Source of the DNA: Semisulcospira habei
Lineage: Eukaryota > Mollusca > Gastropoda > Semisulcospiridae
Assembly: GCA_036245525.1 (NCBI GenBank)
Contig: BTPG01000003.1
Location: 157,884,778 to 157,948,777, forward strand
DNA: 64,000 nt
Direction of reading: 5' to 3'
A program made the position numbers and the translations under genes. Under the pieces are notes generated by a model. It saw nothing but the letters and a program-made list of their open reading frames with translations. It was not told the origin of the DNA and ran no database searches. Position 1 is the stretch's first letter, and the number at the start of each line of letters is the position of its first letter. Below, one piece after another: positions 21,301-29,938 of this stretch.

Positions 21301-24300
21301 GCCCATCAAAAGTAGCTTTAAAGTTTGTATTGAATAGAAATCATGTCATCGTCGGAACCATCAGATGTCGCATACACTGATAGCCGTGACAGTAGTCCTT
21401 CATTTCCTCTTGAAAGAGGCGGGGGTCCGGCTGAGCTGGGGAGGGAAGGATGGGGTAGGAAGAAGGGTAAGGTTCTCTGGCCTTGGCCATCGGAGATACA
21501 ATTTTTGTTTTTACCGTTTGGCTGTCGGTAGCGCCCTTTGTCGAGGTGATTCCTGTAGGAATCGCCTCCACAAAAAGCGATTCCGACAGCCAAAGGGTTT
21601 ATTATTAAAATTATTATTATTATTATCACTTGTATGCAAAATGCAACGCATTTAACAGTGTCAATGACATTTCTCTCTTCCAGTGTCGAAAAAGTGAAAC
21701 TGGTGGGTATGGTAACGTAACTTTGCCCTGTGGCAACCACTGTTTTTTTGTACCTCATCCCTCACAACGTAGTGCTAATTCATGTTATCCCCACGGTCCT
21801 AATTATGACAGCAACTAAGAAAATGAGCAAACTCTCTAACGCGAAAAGGACATGTGTGTTCTAGTTTGTAAATTCGTACTTCGGGTATTTGAACCGTACG
21901 TGCAGTAGTGCAAAATGAACTACACAGACAGACCAGCTCTCATCAGTATACCAATGCAGCAAAAGCCTGTTCAGTGAAATACGGGAATGTATAAGTACAG
22001 GTCAGCATGATGCGGTGTATCGCGGTGCCCGGGAGCCACGAAATATGACTGAAATCAGACCGCGTTATTCGCGATCGCGAAAGTTATTGTAAAGCTGAAT
22101 TTACATAGGCTTACAAAGAAAAACTACTTGGCAAGCAAAAGGTCCTCGGGCCGACTTCAGCCTTAGTTGGCCCGCGCTAAGGCTGACGTCTGCCCGAGGA
22201 CCTTTTGCTCACCGGAACCGGAAGTTTGTGCGCGTTTATCATAATTGCCAGGGGTGTGTAGGCCTACTTCAGTGAGCGCGCAATGCCTAGGCTGACCTGT
22301 AATTTTTTACTACCTTCGCTTGCCATTTGTTTTTGAGAAACTAAAGTTTAGGTATAAAAAGCAAGAGATGGATCGATACAAGATATCGCCAAAGTATTGC
22401 CTGGCACTACACACGTGACGCGATGTTTCGGGCAATTTTCTTTTTTTAAGTCCAAGAGTTGTTGCTCCATTTCTGTTGCGGCCCTTATGCCCACTCATGT
22501 ACTACCCGTAAACATGTCTAAAACCTAACCCTTTGGGTGTCAGCAGCGATTTTAGTCTCGATGATTCCTGCAGGAATCATCGCGACTAAAACCGCTGCCG
22601 ACACCCAAAGGGTTAACTAACACATGTTGTTGCTTTATTATCTGTATATTTTTCAAGATTCTTATTACCCTTGCACACTGTCTTCTTCCTCTTTTCACAT
22701 TTCTTTCATTTTTCAAATCACCTTTATTATATATTATTGTTCTTAAGTTTTTAATCAGAAGTAAATTAACAAAACGCTTACTGACAAACTCAACATTTTC
22801 TTTTAGCAGTAATCATTGCCGCCGGCGCTAACACTAAAATTCAATAGCATTATTTTGTTTATAATATTTTTAACAAACATAACATTCACAAACAAATGAA
22901 ATTGTACTGGCAGTTACAAAACGTTACCATTGGAAAACATCGTTGCAACAGCCTTTATTTTTTTTAAATTATAAATTTAAGTTCGTAATTTTCTCTCGTT
23001 CTCGCTGAAATTGTTGCATCCTTAAGTAGTTCTTAGATGAGGACTGAAAACAAGAGTATACTAGACAATTGAAAATAAAAACTTTCTTCAATTTGCAATG
23101 GCAGATGTAACATGTTTCGCACATACTCTTTTTAATTTTTGTTGTTTGTGCGTCAAGCAATGTAAAATTTCAGACGGTTTTATTTTCACTTTCACGTCTC
23201 ACAAACCAGATTGGTATGTGCACTTTCACGTCGTCACAGGGACATGGCTTGGGACCTTGGGTAGCCCTTTAACTCTCTGAACTAAATGACTTCTATAATA
23301 TAGGCTGGAAGTCATTTAGTTCTGGGAGTTAAAGAAGTCGTATCCCGACAAGAGTGACCAGATGCGCTCAGAAGCCATTTGAGTGTTTCCAGTCTCGGGG
23401 TTATCTATCAGTACCAAAAGGCTATCGGGTCAAGTCTACCGCAGTGGGCCCCTTGTGCGCGGGCCCACTGCGGCCGGCTTCGGCGCGATGGCCTTTGCGT
23501 ACCGAGTATGGGATGAAATATGAAATTACATGGTGATCGTTCAGAATTAAAAAAAAAAAACACACCAAAGTAGGTGCCGACTCGGTACCAAACGTGCAAA
23601 TGTAAAGCCCGACTTGAAAATCCCAACAAAGACAAAAACTTTTACAATAAAATACAATTCATGATGAATTTTAACCCATTTTCTGATTTTGAAAACAGAC
23701 ATACAGAGAAAACAGCTTAAGAAGCGCATTCTTTTCTTGTCGTCATGTCCTTTTCGAAAAGAAGTAATGAACTGTGTTGTAATTGTCCATTCTAAGCCTG
23801 TTTCGTTCTTTGTTGGGGTTTATTTTCGTTGTTTAGTCGTCGACAATACGATGGAAATACGGTTTCAATATTCTGCTGTAAAACTGAGCTGATATTTAGT
23901 TTCGTGTTAATGAATATGTAGTTTTTAAATCAGACAGTCGAGTTTGGTGTGAGCTGCTGCAGAGTTTGTTCGGGTCGCGGGGTTCACTCCATTACGCGAA
24001 CAATGTGTTGTGGCTCTGAAGACCAGAGCCTCCTAATCCGCCCCTGTTTGATTTTCATCCTCACAAAACACTTGTCGTCTGCAAGCGGCATGGATTCCCG
24101 TGAGCCCCTGCGTCCGCAGGGGCTCACGGGAAGCCATGCCGCTTGCAGACAAGTTCACGAGATGGCAGAGGTCGGTGGCGCTTTTGCGTTCTGAAACGGA
24201 GGAGGAGATTCGGCTTGACAGTGCGGCTAGTGACTCACTTAGGCCAGGGGCGGCAGGTTGAGAAGAACAAACACGGAGAAAGGTTACCTAGCTCTTAGCG

Positions 24301-25693
24301 GCCTGCTAACATTTGTCCCCGGCCGTCTATTGCTCCCACTGAGCAGCCTGTCTTAAAAAAAAAACTTAGTCATAAGAGACACAGTCCACGTATAGGAAGC
24401 AAAGAAGGGTGAGCTTTCTGCTGAATGGCATGTTGTACATGCCCTCTTAAGAGAACTGAACACAATTATTTTTACATAGACATTATATTGTAATTTTAAT
24501 ATGGATTATTATTATGGATGGACGTGTTATTGTTTACAAATAATTTATATGGCGCGAAGCAAAAGGCGCAACAGTTATGTGTCTCCAAGGCGGTGTTTAC
24601 ATAAATGTATTTCATTTTCAAACTAAGAGACTAGAATACAATCATGTGCCACCACTTTACCCGAAGATTTTCTTCTAACGACACTGCCTGCGTTAAAATC
24701 TGTGTCAGTCTGAAGCGGTATTGCGGCCTCTCATTTGTTTTGATGAAAATTGTCGGAGAGTTGATGGGCCATGTAATATCAAAATCTGCACCTGAGTAAA
24801 CTTAGTAATTCATAACTTATAATTCAGTCAGCTTGAATCAATCGATCCGGCAACCATGTGTGTTGGAACTGTAATGGAGTTTTCAAGGGACAACTCCCAA
24901 ACTGATGACATTCGGTCGTAAACTCAAATGTGTTGTTACTGTGCTTCCATGTATTTGGAACAGACCCCCCACATCCCCACCCCCCAAAAAAAAAAAAAAC
25001 AACAACAACAAAAAACAAACAAACAAATCAAACAAACAAAACCCAAGCAAACAACAACAAAAACCCCCAAAACATTAACAAACAAACCCTATTCAAACAA
25101 ACCAACCAAAACACCCCACATTGTCATTGTTAACCTCTTCACTGCAGACAAAACTGAACACGATCTAACTGCAAGAGGCATTAATCCTCATGGCCCCCCG
25201 TAGTTGCGGGGCCCCATGAGGATCGATGCCTCTTGCCGAGACAATTTTGTCTCCACATGTTCCTTAGACGGTTATGGCTTTTGGTCGTTGGATGAACAAA
25301 GATGTCGGCAATAAAATATATGCGTTCACTGGCAAGAAAGGGGTTATAGAAGACAAGGCCAGACTTTTCTTCTTGGATAATTTGACAAGTATATAACAAA
25401 TAAATAAATAAATAAACAAATACTCTGTACAGTGAAACACATCGTAAAAACTAGTAATTTCTCTACCCCAGCCCGTGCATGTTACTGTTATCGACACTCT
25501 TTTCAAATAAGAGACCAGGGACAAGTAATAAATGTGTGTTTTCTGTTGTTTTGCAGCGGAGATGAACGGGTTCTCGAGTGACACGATGTCCAAGCGCTCC
25601 GGGCTGCCAGCAATGTCCGAGGACCACTTCTCCGAGTACTCCCACCGCTCGGAAAAATCCAAACGATCCTCCCACTCCCTCCGTGCCATGTAA
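14498..25693 (+). CDS. LHFPL: LHFPL-family tetraspan membrane protein (LHFPL3/4/5-like)
   Basis: Four coding exons (14498-14788, 15780-15906, 20482-20715, 25557-25693) all use GT-AG introns and join in phase (0, 1, 1) to 262 residues plus stop. The N-terminus has the family signature [16 protein letters not shown] [16 protein letters not shown]. Four membrane segments are visible at about 26-47, 99-122, 135-151 and 179-203. The first extracellular loop has the claudin-superfamily pattern W50, GLW 64-66, C69, C81. The second has YPSGWDS (150-156), C163 and C175. The C-terminal cytoplasmic tail (218-262) is Ser/Arg rich and has no counterpart I can name. In vertebrates LHFPL5 works in hair-cell mechanotransduction and LHFPL4 at GABA-A synapses. 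Which, if any, applies here is not decidable. Introns 991, 4575 and 4841 bp are filled with repeats. Confidence 0.93.
14830..14985. repeat. (GT)n then (CT)n microsatellite in LHFPL intron 1
   Basis: (GT)n with interspersed CCGTCT units to about 14931, then (CT)n to 14985. Confidence 0.9.
15000..15057 (+). repeat. Dispersed repeat shared with 464-530
   Basis: Same sequence as near the left edge of the window, ending aacccatgta. Confidence 0.6.
15259..15300. repeat. (TTA)n microsatellite
   Basis: About 13 tandem TTA units. Confidence 0.9.
15577..15671. mobile_element. GC-rich hairpin element, family 4
   Basis: aaaggtcctctggccgact is answered by its near-exact complement ending gtccagaggacttttt. 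The arms are about 44 bp around a cacggcggccgtg centre. Confidence 0.8.
15780..15906 (+). CDS. LHFPL: LHFPL exon 2
   Basis: Acceptor tgtgtgtag|GCC, donor GGAG|GTCAGT. Encodes [14 protein letters not shown] and [12 protein letters not shown]: membrane segment 2 and the cytosolic loop with the family motif NTATVxKIC. Confidence 0.93.
16142..16198. repeat. G-rich tandem (GGGGTG)n
   Basis: Low-complexity block in LHFPL intron 2. Confidence 0.85.
16704..16783. mobile_element. Hairpin MITE, family 5
   Basis: TTAGCCCTTTGG at the left and AAAGGGTTAA at the right. The core aaatgacttccatt/ctacagaatggaagccattt is shared in outline with 23269-23332. Confidence 0.75.
16973..17173. mobile_element. Hairpin MITE, family 1, perfect 53-bp arms
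   Basis: The inner palindrome at 16995-17104 has 53-bp arms with no mismatch and a 4-base centre (ttca). Outer ends are TTGAACCCC (left) and GGGGTTAA (right). It is the best preserved copy of the family in the window. Confidence 0.9.
17440..17611 (+). mobile_element. SINE-like element with (AACT)n tail (probable)
   Basis: The end, gatggcctcagtcgcctgct followed by ggcgttaaac and (AACT)n, resembles 29270-29318. Two copies with the same tail suggest a short retroposon. The 5' boundary is not defined. Confidence 0.4.
18074..18147. mobile_element. GC-rich hairpin element, family 4
   Basis: Arms ttcaggccgaggtaggccac and gaggtcgacttcggcccgaa around cagtgggaccgtgcgcggac. Imperfect copy. Confidence 0.65.
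18712..18755. repeat. (AAAC)n microsatellite
   Basis: About ten tandem AAAC units. Confidence 0.9.
18912..19020. mobile_element. Hairpin element, family 3 (left end missing)
   Basis: Perfect palindrome 18912-18981 (gcaagaggcaaagaacctc arms, centre cgcatatgcg), then a typical family-3 right end ggaagtgaaggagttaa. Confidence 0.8.
19460..19537 (+). mobile_element. SINE/LINE 3' tail fragment
   Basis: attaagcgcctagagctcta and gagattaggcgctatacaag followed by (ATT)n. This is a common 3'-tail type of invertebrate SINEs and their partner LINEs. Confidence 0.5.
20132..20430. mobile_element. Composite: family 3 MITE containing a family 4 hairpin
   Basis: Starts TTAACCCCTTCACTGCCAGCAG (family-3 end) and holds family-3 fragments caagaagcaaaggac and gaggttctttgcctcttgca. 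Between them at about 20286-20375 is a GC-rich family-4 palindrome (gcagtgggcggccgcgcacg). This suggests one element inserted in the other just upstream of LHFPL exon 3. Confidence 0.55.
20482..20715 (+). CDS. LHFPL: LHFPL exon 3
   Basis: Acceptor tttcaccag|CC, donor AAAG|GTGAGG. Encodes [27 protein letters not shown] and the last membrane segment. The 2-base start completes the split Ala codon from exon 2. Confidence 0.93.
20750..20850. mobile_element. Family 1 hairpin relic
   Basis: ggaccatgattgctcaaggg and cgccagattagcaaggcgcc keep the left arm. The right arm is largely lost. Confidence 0.55.
20921..21017. repeat. Inverted repeat, tgtgca...ggtatg arms
   Basis: gtgtgcacaggtatgcgatt and its counterpart near aaaaccacatacctgcacac form long arms around a GC-rich centre in LHFPL intron 3. 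Confidence 0.65.
21511..21602. mobile_element. Hairpin MITE, family 2
   Basis: Left ttaccgtttggctgtcggta, core ggtgattcctgtaggaatc, right end gacagccaaagggttta. Confidence 0.8.
21603..22130. other. No gene seen (LHFPL intron 3)
   Basis: An (ATT)n stretch at 21608-21626, otherwise unique-looking AT-rich sequence. Confidence 0.5.
22134..22210. mobile_element. GC-rich hairpin element, family 4
   Basis: aagcaaaaggtcctcgggcc and gcccgaggaccttttgctc arms. The arms are nearly perfect over about 36 bp. Confidence 0.8.
22525..22616. mobile_element. Hairpin MITE, family 2, near-perfect palindrome
   Basis: CTAACCCTTTGGGTGTC at the left, GACACCCAAAGGGTTAA at the right, centre gattcctgcaggaatc. The arms differ at very few positions. 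Confidence 0.85.
22617..23268. other. No gene seen (LHFPL intron 3)
   Basis: Very AT-rich sequence without a supported feature. Confidence 0.5.
23269..23332. mobile_element. Short hairpin MITE, family 5, TTAA ends
   Basis: TTAACTCTCTGAACTAAATG and CATTTAGTTCTGGGAGTTAA arms. The full length is only 64 bp. Confidence 0.8.
23411..23502. mobile_element. GC-rich hairpin element, family 4
   Basis: gtaccaaaaggctatcgggt and cgatggcctttgcgtac arms around cgcagtgggccccttgtgcg. Confidence 0.75.
24070..24154. mobile_element. Hairpin element, family 3-like, near-perfect
   Basis: Arms gcaagcggcatgg and cccgtgagcccctgcg with full complement to the right. The left arm carries one 3-base insertion and one mismatch. 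Confidence 0.8.
24155..25129. other. No gene seen (LHFPL intron 3)
   Basis: Contains an A/C-rich low-complexity tract at about 24964-25120. No ORF of interest. Confidence 0.5.
25130..25347. mobile_element. Hairpin MITE, family 3, nearly intact
   Basis: TTAACCTCTTCACTGC at the left and GGGGTTAT at the right (one base off TTAA). The palindrome aagaggcattaatcctcatg/gcggggccccatgaggatcg lies at 25172-25238. It sits about 210 bp before the LHFPL exon-4 acceptor. Confidence 0.8.
25557..25693 (+). CDS. LHFPL: LHFPL exon 4 (terminal)
   Basis: Acceptor gttgttttgcag|CG; reads [15 protein letters not shown] to a terminal LRAM and TAA (25691-25693). It is a Ser-rich cytoplasmic tail. Phase and acceptor are consistent, though this tail is not conserved enough to confirm by family. 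Confidence 0.85.
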
Positions 25694-26509
25694 ACGTACG
25701 CACACACACCCTCAAAGTCTCGCCACAGTGGCTTACTATAGACTGCTGATGCTTTTTCAATTTCATATTACCTTTGTTGTGTTATGATAGAATCCTTGTA
25801 CTGGTCTGTGATTTTGACCTTAAGACAAAGTTACTGATCAGATTTTGTTCTTCCCTCTTTGGTATCTTCCAAGGCAACAAAATTATTCCAGGGGCGGATC
25901 TGGAGAAGGGGGCGTGGGGGGGGGGGGGCGAAGAGGCCCCATTTGTGGAATCTGGACTCCCTCTCCTTAAAAATGTATCTGCCAGTGGTGTCAAAAGACA
26001 ATCCCCCCCCCCTCCCCCTCTTGTTTATTTCTCAACCTTAGGCATACTTATTGCATCCCCTTGCCTACCACCCACGAAACGGATTCTGGGCGCCTTTGCT
26101 TCAGGTTGAAGGTCCCGAACAAACAGTTGAAACTCCCTTCTGGAGTAACTGATCCGCCCCTGCATTCATTCAGCAATTCTTTAAAACGGATTTCTGCCAC
26201 TGTCTCATTTTGCTGGACATGACCCGGCTGTAATTGACACAGTACAAGCCCTGTTCACCTTCTGCATTTAGTTCATTGATGAAATCTGAAAACAAAGCAT
26301 TTTACATAAGCTTGAATGATATAATGCATATTTTTGATCACATAATGTGAAATTTGTTCTGTACATTTATTGACTATTGTTCACTTCATGTGTGAGGTAG
26401 TTTGCCTTTGTATATAGACACGTCATTGCGCTTGTTACTTTATCGGCTATTAATTCTTTCTATTGCATTGAAAGCTTTTTAAGTTGTCCAGCCGAGAAAA
26501 AAAGGATTC

Positions 26510-26643
26510 AACTGTAAGACTAAGAGACATAGATCCTCATGAGCCCCTGCAATTGCGGGGGCTCATGAGGATCTATGCCCCTTGCTGACACCATTTTGTA
26601 TCCATATTCACTGGACAGCTACGGCTCTTTCGAGTGGAATTAA
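26510..26643. mobile_element. Hairpin element, family 3
   Basis: Near-perfect palindrome 26521-26583 (gacatagatcctcatgagcc arms), then the family-3 right half, ending in TTAA at 26640-26643. Confidence 0.75.
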
Positions 26644-27183
26644 CCAAGATTTTAGAATGAGGTTATTGACATCTGTACTGACTTTGAAAGTACTTATGCC
26701 CGTCCAACACGCCAAACTGACTCAGTGTCACCCCAGATTGACCTGGGTTATATTGCCACAGCAAATGGCGTTTATTATCTACTCACGCCGGATCGACATG
26801 TCATTTATGCCAAGGTAACTCTGGTTCAATCTGGTGTGACAGTCATTCTGGTGTGTTTCACCTGCACGCCATGGCTCCAGTTCAATTTAATGACTCGTTT
26901 TAAAAGTATAGTACATAGTAGTTGTATCCTTTCAGGGTGCAATATAACCTGCATTATATTTTCATTATAATTTTTTTTTAAAGTGTAAATAATTTTTACA
27001 TAGTACATTGTATGTATCTTTGCGGTATGGATATCATCACTGTCCATGTACACTTTGGGTGAAACAGATAGATCTATGATTTGGCTCTTGGGAAACTGTA
27101 CAGTCACACATACCACTTGACTATTCACCTCAGTCACATTCACTGGGAGGCGTCTGTGAAGACTGTGAACCTTTTGGCCATCT

Positions 27184-27320
27184 GTTGAATTTTTTTGTCG
27201 CTACCGACAGCCAAAGATTTAACGCACCAGTTGTGGGGACTGGATAGGCTATGATAGTTAAAGGGAGTGTCATATTAGCTTGGCACCTTCCACTTAACCA
27301 CCATAGCTGATCTAGCTCCA
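27184..27320. mobile_element. Relics of family 2 and family 1 hairpins
   Basis: gtcgctaccgacagccaaag is a family-2 right arm. ctatgatagttaaagggagt and atattagcttggcacc are a decayed family-1 left arm. Confidence 0.5.
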
Positions 27321-28527
27321 ACTTTAAAGGTAAATGTGATAATTCGGTAAAATCATGTGTAGGCTTACTCGGGTAATAAAACCACCGTTAGTGTGTGATG
27401 TACAGTTCTTTAAAGTGTTGAAAGGGTGTTACGAACAGTACAGATTGCTGTACATGATGTGATCCAATTGTACATAATGTGCTTGCATATGTAATAAATG
27501 ACGTATATTATATCTGACAATGTTTGCGCTCATGGTGAATAACGTGCATAAGAGAAAGAGAAATGATGATGATAACAACAAAATTAATTAACATTCAAAA
27601 TATGTATATTTAAATTTTATTTATTTACTTGTGAAGACAACACCTAAACAACAAACAACAGTGAAGTGTAAAATGTGCTTGTCATCATAGCATACAACAT
27701 TGACCGATAATTCATGTGGAAGTTTAAGGAGACTTTCTCCAGGCAATGAAGAAATAATAGTTCGCATTATTTCCTTTATTAATATTTTTTATTATGTCTT
27801 ACAATAACAATAATATTTGACAAAAAGTCTACCTTAGCTCATGAAGGTAATGAAGAAATAATAGTCCACATTATTTTCTTTATTAATATTTTTATTATGT
27901 CTTACAATAATATTTGACAAAAAGGCCACCTTAGCTTATGAAGTCTATATATTGTATAATGAAAGACTTTTCTGCTCTTCTTCTCAACTGTATGTGGGAG
28001 AATTCCACTGACACTCTGTTATATGTACCTACTCATATGGATCATGAAAAGTGTGGAAAGGTCTTTGCTGAAGAAGACAAAATTGAGAACCTGTTGTATC
28101 GGTAAATGTTAAAAATCAAATCCCACCATGGAGCACATTGCTTTTAACGATGCTACAAGATCCAAAACAACAGGCAACAATGCTAATGAAATTTTCCATT
28201 AGTTTGACAACTGAAGAATAAAAACAACATACATTGTTCGTCTGCATGTGAAAAATGGGTAAAAACGAATGTATATGTACCATTCTCTCTCTCTCTCTCT
28301 CATACACATGTAGACATATAAATAAAATCCATTCATGCATCATATCAAAATGATACCAAGCTTAATCCACAGGATTATTACCAAATACTTAAACAGTCTG
28401 CACACCATTTCTGCAAATACACACATTATGGGTTCTGCTGGTCTTTACATTATGGGAAAAGACACTTCTTTAAGTTGTTATGACCCATCCATCTTTTGTG
28501 AGAGGTCTCTTTGTTTCTACGCTCGGT
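27321..28527. other. Intergenic AT-rich DNA between convergent genes
   Basis: A partial direct duplication (tgaagaaataatag... cattattt) recurs at about 27746-27830 and 27850-27925. TTTATT motifs (minus-strand AATAAA) at about 27617-27627 could serve PDCL. No coding region seen. Confidence 0.4.
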
Positions 28528-28612
28528 GAGAAAAGGCTATTGGGCCAACATTGGCCAACGCACAGCTGTGTGCGGCTGACTACAGCCGATGTCGGTCTGA
28601 ACTCCTTTAACC
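28528..28612. mobile_element. Family 4 hairpin relic
   Basis: gagaaaaggctattgggcca and gccgatgtcggtctgaactc with cacagctgtgtgcgg centre. Imperfect. Confidence 0.55.
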
Positions 28613-28950
28613 CCTTTTGAGAAAATGTGAACAGCACTCGACCGTGAGACAAAGTACCTCATGAGCCCCTGCTGAAGATGAGAGTGTTCATATTCATAAA
28701 GTTTTTGGCCCCTCACCAACCCTTATAATATTCATGCTCCTTGAGTGTACAGAGAGGTCTTGCATAGTTTCAAGAAATAAACTGTGTATGTGGGCAGTTA
28801 TAAAACAATAAGCACAACATCCATTGCAGCCAAATGTGGAGACATATCCATAGCCATTGAGAAAAGAAACCTGACACACAGCATGTGGTATACTAAAGCA
28901 AACATTAAATTTTTAAAAATACAAGCTGGCTTTTGGCCATCAGAATCCTT

Positions 28951-29030
28951 TTAACTCATTCGAGACAAGCGGCATCTGGATACGTGGCTTAAGCCACATA
29001 TCTGGATGCCATTTGTCTTGAATGAGTTAA
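28951..29030. mobile_element. 80-bp palindromic element, family 6, TTAA ends
   Basis: The whole 80 bp is an inverted repeat with 40-bp arms and no spacer. The arms differ at about six places, all transitions. It begins TTAACTCATTCG and ends GAATGAGTTAA. Confidence 0.85.
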
Positions 29031-29269
29031 ATTTGTATCCTTCCTAATGGATCACATTTTACTTTATATGCATATGAAGTAAGCATCTCTTGTCTGGCCT
29101 GAGATTTTACAATTTTCTTTTTCAAAGAAAGGCAAACTTTGTCACTTTTTCACAATTTCTTAGACAATACTCTGTTTTAAAAAAAAATAATTTAGAAAAC
29201 CTCCACGCACATGTAGCCAAGAAGTGCCTCAGTACAATTTTACCTAGCACTCTTGAAGGAAAATATGTT

Positions 29270-29322
29270 GTGAGATGACCCTGTTGCCTGCTCTGTGAAA
29301 TATCCAAATAACTAACTAACAA
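29270..29322 (+). mobile_element. SINE-like tail with (AACT)n
   Basis: gtgagatgaccctgttgcct to aactaactaac resembles the end of 17440-17611. Confidence 0.35.
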
Positions 29323-29820
29323 ACTGTCACAATTTTGCAATCATTGTCAACAATTCTGGAGTTTGATTATTGACACCATAGAAAAGAATGAATACAACCC
29401 ACGTCTGGTGAAGGGCAACATTACCGGCAGAACACTGTCGGACAATATTTTGATAACAAAACACTTGAACTGTTCATAAGCTATTCCGGCACTCTGATCA
29501 GGTAGGTAACAAACCCTTTTAAAGACTTAGGTGCTAGACTGAATGTTCCAACTGAATGAAACTTGGTGCAGTCACTGTCAAATCCCCAATAGCAGAAAGT
29601 CTTTCAGCCGATGACGGTCACATGGGGCCCGTGCATGATGATATTACGTTCACCGTAAGTTCATAGCATAAACAATGACTGTGCCAAACTGGCCATTTTT
29701 CTACATCCACTGGCCATACATCTAAAAATATTTTTTTTTGATGTCATTGTTAAGTAGCCTATTTTGCTGCTTTTCTTTTGTCAAAGGCTATACAATACCA
29801 TCCAAACACAATTTGCTAGA

Positions 29821-29938
29821 CTAATCAATATCAAAGTCACTACCACTGTCTTCATCTTGAGGCAGAGCTGAGCGCATCTCTCCCGTTGTCTTGTCACGTA
29901 TCACAGGCATCAATACTTTGGATGGCAAGAACCCATGC
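29821..29938 (-). CDS. PDCL: PDCL exon 7 (terminal)
   Basis: Acceptor gttgcag|G completes the split Glu codon. Then HGFLPSKVLMPVIRDKTTGE and an acidic end with TAG at 29823-29821. Confidence 0.93.

Larger units (their letters stand above)
25694..27500 (+). other. Probable LHFPL 3' UTR region with candidate poly(A) signal
   Basis: After the stop codon there is no other plus-strand gene. AATAAA at 27493-27498 is a candidate polyadenylation signal, but its use cannot be shown from sequence. Includes G-rich (25915-25928) and C-rich (26004-26019) tracts. Confidence 0.3.

Noticed and set aside
14498..25693. Claudin or PMP22 gene instead of LHFPL
   Set aside because: The [18 protein letters not shown] and YPSGWDS motifs and exon phases are specific to the LHFPL family; claudins share only the W-GLW-C-C loop.
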